Source: Mariniblastus sp. (GTDB lineage Bacteria; Planctomycetota; Planctomycetia; Pirellulales; Pirellulaceae). From it: a DNA stretch of 64,000 bases. The stretch spans positions 1 through 64,000 of the forward strand of contig JAKVBG010000003.1 in assembly GCA_022447605.1 (NCBI GenBank), in the 5' to 3' direction. Each line of letters opens with the position of its first letter. The stretch's first letter is position 1. The notes beneath the pieces are model-generated. The model did not search any database, had not been told where the DNA came from, and saw nothing but the letters and a program-made list of their open reading frames with translations. A program made the position numbers and the translations under genes. Below, piece after piece: positions 25,568 through 34,517 of this stretch.

Positions 25568-26791
25568 ATGATTCTGCCCAACCTCCTGTTATTGGCTGTT
25601 TCCTGTTTCCTGCTGTTCGGTTCGGTCCTGGTCACAGGCTACTATCTCTTCCTGGCCGTGGTCGCGCTCCTGAATCGCCCCCAACCCTGGCGCGAAAGCG
25701 ATACCGATGACGAACCACAAACCCGCTTCGCCATCGTGGTCCCGGCACACAATGAAGAGGGCGCCATTCTCAACACCCTCAATAGTTGTCGTGAAATCGA
25801 CTACCCCGCATCACATTTCGACGTCTTTGTCATCGCGGACAACTGCAGCGATGGGACTGCCCGTGTGGTTCAGGAAGCAGGCACGGAATGCCTGGTCAGG
25901 ACGAACGACGAACTGATCGGCAAAGGACATGCCTTGGCGTGGGCTTTTGAACGGGTACTGCCTCAAGGGTTTGACGCGATCGTCGTGCTGGATGCCGATT
26001 GCCGGATCGATCCCCATGCCCTGAAGGTGTTCGACCACCACCTGAGCAGTGGCGATCTCGTATTGCAAGCCAACGACATTGCCTGCAACCCGGACGATAG
26101 CCCGATGGCCTATGTCGTATCGGTTGGCAACCTGATCGAAAATGATCTCTATTACTACCCGAAATCTCGCTTGGGTTGGGCGGTCGTTTTACGAGGTACG
26201 GGCATGGTCTTGAGCGCTGAAATCTTGCGGCGATTTCCCTGGGGAGCGAGTTCCATTGTCGAGGACATGGAGTACACGATGGACTTACTGAGACATGGTC
26301 AAACGGTGAAGTTTGTTCAGGAAGCGTGTGTCAGCTCCCCCTTTCCCGCCCAACAGGAACAGCTCGATGTGCAACGAGCGAGATGGGCTGCCGGGAATTT
26401 GGGTTACGGAAAATCGGACGCCCTGAAGTTCATCAGGGAAGGACTCACCAAGGGGCCACTCGTCCTGGCCGATTTTGGTTGGAACATGATCGTGTTAAGT
26501 CGCCCCCTGGTACTGGCCATGCTGGGTGTGGCCTTGTTGTTCTGTGCCATCACCTGGCTCAGCCAACCGGGCCTCTTTAGCGCGATCCTGTTGATCACGG
26601 CCCTCGCCTGTTGCGCCCTCCAGGGGCTCTACTTTTTCCTGGGTATCGTTTTGCTGGGCATGAGCAAGAAACGAATGTTCTTCTTGGCGCGCGCGCCGGG
26701 GATCGTCATGCGACTGATCCTGATCTCCGTCAGCAGTCTACTGGCACCAGGCAAACAGATCTGGAAAAGAACCCCGCGGGATCACGATTGA
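25568..26791 (+). CDS. Processive-type family 2 glycosyltransferase, membrane-bound
   Basis: 407 residues. An N-terminal membrane helix (LLLLAVSCFLLFGSVLVTGYYLFLAV) is followed by the GT-A core: FAIVVPAHNEEGAI, VIADNCSDGT, the metal-binding DAD at 142-144, VEDMEYTMDL with the catalytic aspartate region, and QRARW fitting the Q-x-x-R-W motif of processive enzymes. Three or four C-terminal helices complete it (LVLAMLGVALLFCAITWL, ALACCALQGLYFFLGIVLL). It would polymerise or transfer a sugar at the cytoplasmic face of the membrane; product unknown. The ribosome site is weak. Confidence 0.9.
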   Translation: MILPNLLLLAVSCFLLFGSVLVTGYYLFLAVVALLNRPQPWRESDTDDEPQTRFAIVVPAHNEEGAILNTLNSCREIDYPASHFDVFVIADNCSDGTARVVQEAGTECLVRTNDELIGKGHALAWAFERVLPQGFDAIVVLDADCRIDPHALKVFDHHLSSGDLVLQANDIACNPDDSPMAYVVSVGNLIENDLYYYPKSRLGWAVVLRGTGMVLSAEILRRFPWGASSIVEDMEYTMDLLRHGQTVKFVQEACVSSPFPAQQEQLDVQRARWAAGNLGYGKSDALKFIREGLTKGPLVLADFGWNMIVLSRPLVLAMLGVALLFCAITWLSQPGLFSAILLITALACCALQGLYFFLGIVLLGMSKKRMFFLARAPGIVMRLILISVSSLLAPGKQIWKRTPRDHD

Positions 26792-26863
26792 GACAACCGA
26801 GGGGGTCGGCAGCCAGAGGACAGTCGCCACCCCTGCCCTTACGCGCTGACCCGGGGATCTCGA

Positions 26864-27160
26864 CTAGTTCCCGCCAAAACTGTGGTCTTCGATCACGTCA
26901 AAATCGACCGAGGAGACGTCGGCCAATCCCGGGTGAGCCAGGATGCCCTGGTAGATCTCACCCGCCTGGTAATCCAGCATCGCCTGCTTCGATTCCCAGA
27001 CGTAAACTCCGCCGTAAACATTGGCCTCGTCATCGGCCAGATAATGCTTCGATTTGAGCCCCGGGATCTGTGGAAACTGCGGCGCAGCCTGTTCCAGCAA
27101 CGCATCGTAATCGGCTCGCGTCATTTCATGCAGTTTGAAGTTCACTATTTGAATATGCAT
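26864..27160 (-). CDS. YdhR/ABM-like small protein
   Basis: 98 residues of the dimeric alpha+beta-barrel type: MHIQIVNFKLHEMTRADYDALLEQ, IPGLKSKHYLADDEANVYGGVYVWESKQAMLDY. The segment GGVYVWESKQAMLDY is the family hallmark of YdhR-like putative monooxygenases. GAGAGAT precedes ATG 27160; the frame extends upstream for 82 codons but those residues look non-coding. Function in the cell unknown. Confidence 0.8.
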   Translation of the reverse strand: MHIQIVNFKLHEMTRADYDALLEQAAPQFPQIPGLKSKHYLADDEANVYGGVYVWESKQAMLDYQAGEIYQGILAHPGLADVSSVDFDVIEDHSFGGN

Positions 27161-27565
27161 ATCGGATCTCTCACCTTGAAATAAAAACAACTGGCCTCCA
27201 TTGGCCGTAAACCACGACTGGGAGGCTGGCAGACGCCCAACCCGATCGATCCCGACGTCCGGCGGTTGACCCGTCTGATTGATCGCATCGTACCGGAACC
27301 CCGACTCAAAAGGCACCCCGTGCCCGACGCCCGAGAGGTCACCCGCGTCCGGGGCGCCCCACGGCCCGCCCTTCTCCGCCGCTGCGGAACAGAACCTGGC
27401 ACCCACGTTGGCAAACGGTTCACAACTTCAAATTATTCGTTCGGCCAGTTAGTTTATAGATTCGTGTTGCAGGGTAGAAGATCAATCTGGCGCCCTGCTA
27501 TCGGGATACTACCCGAGAGGAATTCACCCTTGTACCTGTAACTCAATTCCCCCGGGAGTTGTCCG
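27161..27565. other. 405-base intergenic region, no gene supported
   Basis: It lies between divergent genes (YdhR-like and sigma factor). The left 250 bases are as G+C-rich as coding DNA, with open frames on both strands but no recognisable protein; a decayed gene is possible. The right part, about 27425-27480, is A+T-rich and probably holds the sigma-factor promoter, though no clear boxes stand out. Confidence 0.5.
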
Positions 27566-28270
27566 ATGCTGAATTTTGAGACGACCCAATGGACCCTGGT
27601 GTTAACAGCCGCCAAACAAGGATCGGCCGAGGCCCGTCAGGCATTGGGACAGCTTTGCGACAAGTACTGGTCGCCCCTGTTTGAATATGCGCGTCGACGA
27701 AGCCGGGATGAGGCGACCGCTCATGACGCGGTCCAGGCGTTCATCGCCCGTTTGATCGAGAAGGATTCACTCCGTGTGGCCGATGCCGAGCGGGGCAAGT
27801 TCCGCTCGTTCCTGATTGTCTCGTTCAAACGATTTCTCCAGCAACAACACGCTCACTCCCAAGCTCAAAAACGGGGAGGTGGCCAACCGGTCATTTCACT
27901 GGACCAGCGGGAAGAGGGGGATCGCAAAATGGAACCGGCCGACTCGCTGACGGCCGAACAGGAGTTCCAGCGGCAGTGGGCCCGTACCGTTTTAAAACTG
28001 GTGATGGACCAGCTGGAAGAAGATTACCGCCAACAGGACAAGCTGGTTCAGTTTCAACAACTCAAACCGTTCATCGCCCGGGAAGAGGGGCAGAACTACC
28101 AGGGAGTTGCCGACCAACTGCAGATGACTTCGGCGGCCGCGCGGATGGCCGCCTCGCGGATGCGGGACCGGTTCCGCTTCCTGCTGCGACAGGAGATTGC
28201 CCAAACGGTGACCGGAGAGCAAGAAGTGGACGAGGAGATCCACGAACTTTTCCGCGCCTTCCAGGTTTGA
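27566..28270 (+). CDS. ECF-like RNA polymerase sigma factor (planctomycete type)
   Basis: 234 residues. Sigma region 2 is at about 25-95 (YWSPLFEYARRRSRDEATAHDAVQAFIARLIE, then GKFRSFLIVSFKRFL), where the usual ECF helix is recognisable. Region 4 is at about 175-215 (NYQGVADQLQMTSAAARMAASRMRDRF), a helix-turn-helix. A QREEGDRKMEP linker separates them. This family is expanded in planctomycetes and often neighbours Ser/Thr kinases, as here (convergent kinase at 28395-30638). The signal controlling it may be phosphorylation; no anti-sigma factor is seen next to it. Confidence 0.88.
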   Translation: MLNFETTQWTLVLTAAKQGSAEARQALGQLCDKYWSPLFEYARRRSRDEATAHDAVQAFIARLIEKDSLRVADAERGKFRSFLIVSFKRFLQQQHAHSQAQKRGGGQPVISLDQREEGDRKMEPADSLTAEQEFQRQWARTVLKLVMDQLEEDYRQQDKLVQFQQLKPFIAREEGQNYQGVADQLQMTSAAARMAASRMRDRFRFLLRQEIAQTVTGEQEVDEEIHELFRAFQV

Positions 28271-28394
28271 CACTTCAGCAACGGCTGGCGAAAGACCGAC
28301 CCGTTCATGATGAGCGAGGTGAGTTGCCTGACGGCCTACCTCGGCAGGGGAAACCGGGGGAAACCAGGCGAATCGGATCGCGCCTGGCCCTTGG

Positions 28395-30638
28395 TCAATC
28401 TTCGTCGGTCGGTTCCCCGCCATGGTCGGCCGGTGACAGGATCGGGGCCGCCAGTAACTGGCGGGCGACCTCGTCGAAGTTTTCCCGGAACTCTTCCTCG
28501 GTAAAAGCAAACCTGTGTTGCCCTTGGGAATGAATCGTACCCATCTGATTCAGATTCAGTTCGACGCCGTATGTCTTCAACGTCTCGTCGTACGTCCCTT
28601 CCATGCCCAGTACCGCGTTGGCAGCAAACGGACCGAGCAGCTCGCGCCAGGTTAGCGGATTGCCGGAATCATTCGCTTCCCGCCACTCATCGCTCGTCGG
28701 GGTCGAAATCTTGACCTCCTGCGCCGGGCTCAGCCGGGCCAACTGATCCCGCAGTCTTTCGGCGATCTGGTGTTGCAACTCGGCCCGCCTCTGGCTGTCG
28801 ATGCACTCGAATGCCGTGTAGGGAGATTGCCCTTCTTCGAACGCAGGCAGCACCACGATGCCCTCGATCGGTGGTTTCTCGCCACCTCCCTCCAGTGAGG
28901 CTCCCCTGGAAACACCCTGCTCTGGCTGGAATGTCTCGGCCAACCAGTCGACGAACAGTTGGCGCGCGTCTCGTGCACTGTTTGCCTCGACCGATTCGAT
29001 CGGTATCGCCATCTCTTTGGACAGGAACGCCTGGCCAGCCAGGTTGAAGAAATGGAGCTTAAACGTATACGCCTGTTTTTCATCATCGCGGTAACCGGAG
29101 AGGCTCAGGAACAGATTGGCCCGTTGCTGTTTAAGCAGGCTGGCCACCGACAGGCCGTAATCGAAACCGCCCTGCTCAGCAAACGTCGTTTCCTTGACAA
29201 CATCCCACTGGTCGTTGGTGACTGGGGCCACGGGAAAGCCCGATTCCTGCAGCGCCTCGGCGAGCTCTCGCTGTAACTTGCGATGCAGGTTGCCAATCAT
29301 GACGTCCCGGCTCTCGGCATTGAGCTGGTCGACAAAACCGGCCGGGTCGACCACGGCACCCAGCACAAAGTGATGCTCGATCGGGTCAATTTCCTCGGGC
29401 ACATTGCTGGCAGGAGGTGGGGCCAAGAGAGGTTTTGCTGCCGGATCGTTCGCTGTAAAGCCGGGGACCAACGGCTCCAACCCTGGTGGAGCGGGGGTAT
29501 CTGTCGAGCGCCAGGGACCCAGACCACTGAAATACCAGGCAGCCAGCAGCAAGCACAGCACGGGTGCCAGGATCCAGACCCGCTTCGATCGTCCGGGCGC
29601 TATGGAGTCGGGCGCGGTTGCGGCCGCCGCAACCGTGGCAGCCTGTCCCGTCACGACACCGGCTTGCAACTGTTTCAACAGCGGCACGATCTGGGACACC
29701 GTCTGAAACCGGTCCTCCCGTTCTGCCAGCATTCGGTCGACAATCGAAGCCAGCGCAACCGGGATGTCCGGGTTGACTTCACGGATCGGCCGGTAGTGGC
29801 GGCTGATGATCGCATGGATCGTCAACATCGGTGTCTCACCGCGGAACGGGGGCTCACCCGCCAACATCCCGTAGAACAGGGCGCCCATCGAAAAAATGTC
29901 ACTGCGAGAATCGACCGCCTGGCCGGCTGCCTGTTCGGGCGACATGTAACTGGGCGTCCCCACCACCTGCCCGGGGACCGTCTCCACAAACTCGGCCCGG
30001 GTTCGATTCGCATTCTCATGCAGAGTCCACTCTGATTCCGGGTGCGAATTCCATTTAGCCAAACCGAAGTCGACCAGCTTGACACCATCCTTTTCCGTCA
30101 GCATGACATTCGATGGCTTGATGTCCCGGTGGATGATCCCCTGCTCGTGGATTACTTCAATTCCCGCACAAATCTGCAGCATGATATCAACCGTCTGATC
30201 GATCGTCAGTCCGGTCGTATCGAGGATCGCACCGAGAGATTGGCCCCGGACATATTCCATCACGATATAAGGACCACGTTCAGCGTTTCCCACATCGTAA
30301 ATGATACAGATGTTCGGGTGATTGAGTTGGGAAAGCGTGGTCGCTTCCCGCTGGAACCGCTGCAGGTTCTCGGCAGATTCAGCCAGCTCAATCGGCAGGA
30401 ACTTGATCGCCACCGTTCTACCCAGCTGGGAATCCCGGGCTTTGTAGACCTGCCCCATGCCACCCTGCCCGATTTTTTCCAGCAGTTGATATCGACCGAC
30501 CGAGTCGAGCCGATCGGCGGCAACTTGCACATCCCCGCCGGACAGTCCGACGGCCAACAGGCAAACAGGACAGACCGCGTCCGATTCACCCTTGGCCAGT
30601 GGCGCGCCGCAATGACTACATGTTGGTTCGTGATTCAT
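28395..30638 (-). CDS. Transmembrane Ser/Thr protein kinase with zinc-ribbon N-terminus
   Basis: 747 residues. An N-terminal zinc ribbon (C7-x-x-C10 and C23-x-x-C26) is followed by a Hanks-type kinase from about 50: glycine loop IGQGGMG (56-62), Lys79 in VAIK, HRD at 170-172, DFG at 190-192, GTPSYMSPEQ. A membrane helix is at about 354-374 and a 370-residue extracytoplasmic part follows, of unknown family. ATG 30638 is preferred because the CxxC start is typical. ATG 30764 has a better GGGAGG ribosome site and would add 42 residues that look non-coding, so the true start is open. Confidence 0.92.
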   Translation of the reverse strand: MNHEPTCSHCGAPLAKGESDAVCPVCLLAVGLSGGDVQVAADRLDSVGRYQLLEKIGQGGMGQVYKARDSQLGRTVAIKFLPIELAESAENLQRFQREATTLSQLNHPNICIIYDVGNAERGPYIVMEYVRGQSLGAILDTTGLTIDQTVDIMLQICAGIEVIHEQGIIHRDIKPSNVMLTEKDGVKLVDFGLAKWNSHPESEWTLHENANRTRAEFVETVPGQVVGTPSYMSPEQAAGQAVDSRSDIFSMGALFYGMLAGEPPFRGETPMLTIHAIISRHYRPIREVNPDIPVALASIVDRMLAEREDRFQTVSQIVPLLKQLQAGVVTGQAATVAAAATAPDSIAPGRSKRVWILAPVLCLLLAAWYFSGLGPWRSTDTPAPPGLEPLVPGFTANDPAAKPLLAPPPASNVPEEIDPIEHHFVLGAVVDPAGFVDQLNAESRDVMIGNLHRKLQRELAEALQESGFPVAPVTNDQWDVVKETTFAEQGGFDYGLSVASLLKQQRANLFLSLSGYRDDEKQAYTFKLHFFNLAGQAFLSKEMAIPIESVEANSARDARQLFVDWLAETFQPEQGVSRGASLEGGGEKPPIEGIVVLPAFEEGQSPYTAFECIDSQRRAELQHQIAERLRDQLARLSPAQEVKISTPTSDEWREANDSGNPLTWRELLGPFAANAVLGMEGTYDETLKTYGVELNLNQMGTIHSQGQHRFAFTEEEFRENFDEVARQLLAAPILSPADHGGEPTDED

Positions 30639-30867
30639 GACAACCGTACCGTTCCCGAGGCAGACCTCATCATAACCCCTCTCCCGATGGCCGACAGCTG
30701 AGTTGTGACCTGTCGGCTTCATCGATTCGGCGATCAGGTCCCTGGGGCGCCAACCGGGATGCATGTCCGGGAACCTCCCACCACAGGGAGACAGGCCGAA
30801 GGGGGCTAAAAAAGCTGAAAAACGAACAAAACGCCCAGAAGGGCTGGTTTAGCTGAATTAATTAAAT

Positions 30868-30896
30868 TTGAACCAAAGTTCGGATCACCCTATACT
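30868..30896 (+). promoter_or_regulatory. Strong sigma70-type promoter with A+T-rich upstream stretch
   Basis: TTGAAC at 30868-30873 and TATACT at 30891-30896 are separated by 17 bases. GAATTAATTAAAT just upstream could act as an UP element. It drives the Gly-rich secreted protein 50 bases downstream. Confidence 0.7.
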
Positions 30897-30947
30897 AGAT
30901 AATAGGTGTAGGACCGTCGTCCACCTTCGCAACCAGGATGAAGTTCA

Positions 30948-31649
30948 ATGAAAACAACTTGCCTGATCGTTTCGGCTGCATTCGTATTGATGGGTACCAA
31001 CTTGGCGACAGCCCAGTTTGGACAACCTCCCGTCGAACATGCAATGCCCACTAACTCGCGGCAGCATATTGTGCCGACGAGCCCGGTGAATCTTTCCAGC
31101 CCGCAAAATGTTTCCACGAATGTTCCGCCAGCAGGTAACCTCGGCACGAATGTTCCCGGCAGCGCGAGCAGCGAGATGTCGGGGCTCCAGGGCCTACTTG
31201 GCAACCTGAGTGCCATGCAGGCGGTCGACTCTTCGACCAATTCGCCGGACGACTGGTTTGTAGTTGGCGGGATGATTCCTCGCCGAGACGGCAGCTTCCA
31301 GGTCAAGTTCAACAAATTCCAAGGGGAGCAGTACGTCGCTCAACGAGTCGCCGATTTTATTGAGTCGAATAACAACAACTGCCGCTACCAGGTCTTTGGC
31401 CGAGCCAACAGTGAAGAGGTGGCCAAGGAGATGGTAGACGACCTGGTCAAGGCCCGCATCCGCCAGAACCACCAGGTACGACAGGCTCGGATCGCCATCC
31501 GCCAGGCAGAGATCAATCGAATGCGCATGCAGTCCCAGCAACAGGGTGGCGGATTCGGTGGAATCGGCGGTTACGGCGGGTTCGGCACTTACGGCGGCGG
31601 CGGCATCACCGGCGGCGGTAATTGCGGCGGCGGTGGCGGCGGCGGCTGA
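30948..31649 (+). CDS. Secreted protein with glycine-rich C-terminal tail
   Basis: 233 residues. A signal peptide (MKTTCLIVSAAFVLMGTNLATA) is followed by an asparagine/serine-rich stretch (25-95), a compact domain (DDWFVVGGMIPRRDGSFQVKFNKFQGEQYVAQRVADFIE, then RYQVFGRANSEEVAKEMVDDLVKARIRQNHQVRQ) that has the length and alternation of a SPOR-like or similar alpha/beta unit, and a tail of about 33 residues made mostly of glycine with F, Y, T and I (GGFGGIGGYGGFG). An AGGATGAAG ribosome site precedes the ATG. The strong promoter suggests high expression. Family unknown; a surface or envelope-binding role is inference. Confidence 0.8.
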   Translation: MKTTCLIVSAAFVLMGTNLATAQFGQPPVEHAMPTNSRQHIVPTSPVNLSSPQNVSTNVPPAGNLGTNVPGSASSEMSGLQGLLGNLSAMQAVDSSTNSPDDWFVVGGMIPRRDGSFQVKFNKFQGEQYVAQRVADFIESNNNNCRYQVFGRANSEEVAKEMVDDLVKARIRQNHQVRQARIAIRQAEINRMRMQSQQQGGGFGGIGGYGGFGTYGGGGITGGGNCGGGGGGG

Positions 31650-31661
31650 GGCTAGACCCTC

Positions 31662-31677
31662 ACTCGCAGTTGCGAGT
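31662..31677. repeat. 6-bp hairpin after the Gly-rich gene
   Basis: ACTCGC-AGTT-GCGAGT, 13 bases after the stop codon. There is no T-run, so it is at best a weak or Rho-assisted terminator. Confidence 0.35.
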
Positions 31678-31910
31678 ACCGCAAAATTGAGTCTGCTGAA
31701 TTCCTGACCCGCTTGGCCGGTGCGGCATCTCCTTATGGCCCTGTCGTAAAACGTCGCGATCCAGTCATTTTCATCCGTTCACCGGTAAGACGGTTCCCTC
31801 GCCAATCGTGGCAAATAGAATGGAAGCCCAAGGTGGCCAAACGGCCAACCCGAAACAGAGGAGGCCATGCCTGGCCGTTGGGAAACCCGTTCGATTTTGG
31901 AAAAGGGAAC

Positions 31911-32375
31911 ATGAATAGACATCGACATGCTGGAAGCACCCTGAGCTTACTGTTAATCCTTTTACTCGGCATGGCTTCAGGTCCTGCCTGGGGCCAAGCT
32001 CCCTCCGAACCGGTCGCCCAAGCCGACACCTTGAATGCGGGGCTTTTGTCTGGCCAATGGAGCGGTCGCTGGTTCAGCTGCAAAAACGGGCATCACGGTC
32101 GACTGCGGGCCACATTTTGCCGGCTCAGCGAAACCGAGGTGCAGGCCAGGTTCCAAGGCTCCTTCTGTAAAGTTTTCCCGTTTCGTTACAACGCGGTGCT
32201 GCAGATTGTTCACGAAGAAGAGGGGCTGATTCAGCTGCGGGGTTCCAAGAAACTGGGCCCTCTGATGGGAACATTCCGTTATGAGGCGACGATTACGGGA
32301 GACGAGTTCAAGGCGACCTACCGATCCAAGCGGGATTGTGGCCAATGGAACATGACCAGGCAAGCCTGTCGCTGA
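31911..32375 (+). CDS. Small secreted cysteine-bearing protein
   Basis: 154 residues. A signal peptide (LSLLLILLLGMASGPAWGQA) is followed by a compact, all-beta-looking domain with five cysteines (WFSCKNGHHG, ATFCRLSE, GSFCKVFPF, RDCGQWNM, TRQACR), so disulfides are possible. AAAGGGAAC precedes ATG 31911. A pattern G-x-W-x-G-x-W near the N-terminus (SGQWSGRW) recalls lipocalin-like or DUF-type beta-barrels, but no family is claimed. Flanked by the Gly-rich protein and the fasciclin protein, all on the plus strand. Confidence 0.75.
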   Translation: MNRHRHAGSTLSLLLILLLGMASGPAWGQAPSEPVAQADTLNAGLLSGQWSGRWFSCKNGHHGRLRATFCRLSETEVQARFQGSFCKVFPFRYNAVLQIVHEEEGLIQLRGSKKLGPLMGTFRYEATITGDEFKATYRSKRDCGQWNMTRQACR

Positions 32376-32527
32376 TGCCGCCTCTGCCGGTCCGCCTCAG
32401 CGGAAGACCCGTTTTTCTCATGGAATTTTGAATCCACAGTTTTCACCTGTGCGAAATCACGTTGTGTGCAGCGTTCCGTTGTCGGCACGCGATTCAGGTT
32501 GCAGAAAACTATGATCAAGAGACCGTC

Positions 32528-33706
32528 ATGAGCAAAAACGTACTTTTTGGGCTGCTGGCAGCATCATTGGTTCTTTCATCCCAACTTCAGGCCCAGCAAA
32601 AGACGATCGTTGAAACGGCCGTCGAATCAGGGAACTTCGACACGCTGGTAACTGCCGTCAAGGCCGCCGGTTTAGTTGAAACCCTCAATGGTCATGATGA
32701 ATTCACTGTCTTTGCACCGACCGACTCGGCCTTTGCCAAAGTTGATCCGGCCGTTTTGGCGTCCTTGTTGCAACCCGAAAATAAAACCCAGCTCCGCCAG
32801 GTTTTGACCTACCATGTCGTCCCGGGACGAGTCACGGCCCGTGACGCTTACGACCTGACCGATGCTCCGAGTGTCAACGGGCAGCGACTGCTGCTCGATC
32901 TCAAAGACACACCTTTGAAGGTCAACGATGCACAGATCACGGTGACCGATATCGAGTGCTCCAACGGCGTGATTCACGTGATCGATACCGTCCTGCTTCC
33001 CAACCAGTCCACGGTTCTGTCCAACGCCTACCAGGCAGGCAATTTCTCGACCCTGCTCGCCGCCATTGGCATTGCCAACCTGAACGATGTTCTGAATGGC
33101 CCGGGACCCTTCACTGTTTTTGCGCCAACGGATGATGCGTTTGCGGCGTTGCCGAGCGGAACCGTCGACCAGCTTCTGCAGCCGGAAAATCGTGACCAAT
33201 TGATCGACTTGCTCAAATATCATGTTGTTCCCGGACGCGTTTACGCTGACATGGCAGTCAAGGCAGGCCGGGCTCGATCATTGTCGGGAAACAGCCTCGA
33301 CATTGGCCTGACTGCCAACGGGCTCAACGTGAATCAGGCAAACGTCCTTGCCAAGAACATTGAAGCTTCCAATGGCCTGATCCATGTTGTCGATCAGGTT
33401 TTGACACCTTCAAAAATGTCTCGCCGCCAGGTGATGACCTCTCTAGACCATGCCATCGATCAGGGTGTGCCGGTCTTCAACGCCGGGCATCACCAGCGCT
33501 GTTGCGATATTTACATGAACGTGATGACGACCATCAAGGAATCCGGGATCGACAGCATGGATGATCACTCCATGATCCTGGTCGAACAGACGATTGAAAA
33601 AGCAAAGCGGACTCACAATTCAACGAATCGGGCATGGGTGTTGCGGCGAGGCATGGATCAGCTGTACATGCGGGCCCAGCGCATGTCGACTGCTGTCGAC
33701 CGTTAA
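32528..33706 (+). CDS. Secreted two-domain fasciclin (FAS1) protein
   Basis: 392 residues. A signal peptide (MSKNVLFGLLAASLVLSSQLQA) is followed by two FAS1 domains (about 25-160 and 161-300), each with the FTVFAPTDxAFA box, the YHVVPGR box and a closing IEC/ASNGxIHVIDxVLLP strand. About 95 C-terminal residues form a helical extension with a CC pair (HHQRCCDIYMNVMT) and no recognised family. FAS1 domains mediate adhesion or matrix binding. The mature protein would be extracellular or periplasmic. Confidence 0.92.
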   Translation: MSKNVLFGLLAASLVLSSQLQAQQKTIVETAVESGNFDTLVTAVKAAGLVETLNGHDEFTVFAPTDSAFAKVDPAVLASLLQPENKTQLRQVLTYHVVPGRVTARDAYDLTDAPSVNGQRLLLDLKDTPLKVNDAQITVTDIECSNGVIHVIDTVLLPNQSTVLSNAYQAGNFSTLLAAIGIANLNDVLNGPGPFTVFAPTDDAFAALPSGTVDQLLQPENRDQLIDLLKYHVVPGRVYADMAVKAGRARSLSGNSLDIGLTANGLNVNQANVLAKNIEASNGLIHVVDQVLTPSKMSRRQVMTSLDHAIDQGVPVFNAGHHQRCCDIYMNVMTTIKESGIDSMDDHSMILVEQTIEKAKRTHNSTNRAWVLRRGMDQLYMRAQRMSTAVDR

Positions 33707-33801
33707 AAAACCGCCGGTCGCAAGTCGATCAGCTGCGGAACGGACGTTGAAAAACAACCTTGCCGAGACAAATTTTCGCAATCTCAGAGACAGGATGGCC
33801 G

Positions 33802-34389
33802 ATGAAAATAACCTACCTGGCAGGGCTATTAATCGTGATAGGAGGGGCCTACCTCGTGTGGAAATCTTCGTTTCGAAACGCGTACGAATCGGCAGCTTAT
33901 TCACAGGTGAAAGCGGACGGTCAGTTTGAAATCCGGGATTACCCGGATCTGCAACTGGTCACGACTTCCACCAACATGGATGCCGCAGGGAATGATGGCA
34001 GTTTCATGAGGCTGTTTCGTTACATCAGCGGTGGGAATGAAACCAAACAGAAAGTTGCCATGACCACCCCGGTATTCATGGATTCCAGCCCGGACGACAC
34101 CCAGGAACAGATGGGCTTCGTCCTGCCGAAAAAAGTAGCCGAGGAAGGAGCCCCCGAGCCGACCGGCCAGGGGGTCGAACTCCAGGTTCGACCGGGGGGC
34201 CAATTCGCCGTACTCCGCTTTGCGGGTCGGATGGGGACTCGTCAACGCTCTGACGCAGAAGAAAAACTCCGTTCCTGGATCGAGCAACAAGACTTGTCCG
34301 GTGAAGGTCAGGCAGAATTCGCCGGGTACGACCCCCCCTGGATTCCCGGCTTTTTGCGCCGCAACGAAGTGCTGATTCGCCTCGACTAG
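33802..34389 (+). CDS. SOUL family haem-binding protein
   Basis: 195 residues. An N-terminal membrane anchor (YLAGLLIVIGGAYLVW) precedes the SOUL domain: FEIRDYPDLQLVTTS, SFMRLFRYISGGNETKQKVAMTTPVFMD, MGFVLPKKVAEEG, and the closing GYDPPWIPGFLRRNEVLIRLD. The I-A/K-M-T-T-P-V block and P-x-x-P-x-x-R-R-N-E-V end are family signatures. The ribosome site is AGGAT. Members bind haem or tetrapyrroles; the physiological role is unknown. Confidence 0.93.
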   Translation: MKITYLAGLLIVIGGAYLVWKSSFRNAYESAAYSQVKADGQFEIRDYPDLQLVTTSTNMDAAGNDGSFMRLFRYISGGNETKQKVAMTTPVFMDSSPDDTQEQMGFVLPKKVAEEGAPEPTGQGVELQVRPGGQFAVLRFAGRMGTRQRSDAEEKLRSWIEQQDLSGEGQAEFAGYDPPWIPGFLRRNEVLIRLD

Positions 34390-34517
34390 CCCAGGAACCG
34401 ACGATCAAAGTTTCGTTTTGTCGGTAAGCCCTCGCAAACAGTCGTTGCCTGCCCCAGAACCTCCAGCCACAATGGTGGGGCAGAATCAAGCCAACACGAT
34501 ACCGAGCGAGATGGGAC

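Noticed and set aside
31547..31646. GGC-rich repeat resembling a CRISPR or tandem array
   Set aside because: It is the codon run for the glycine-rich tail; no regular spacer structure.
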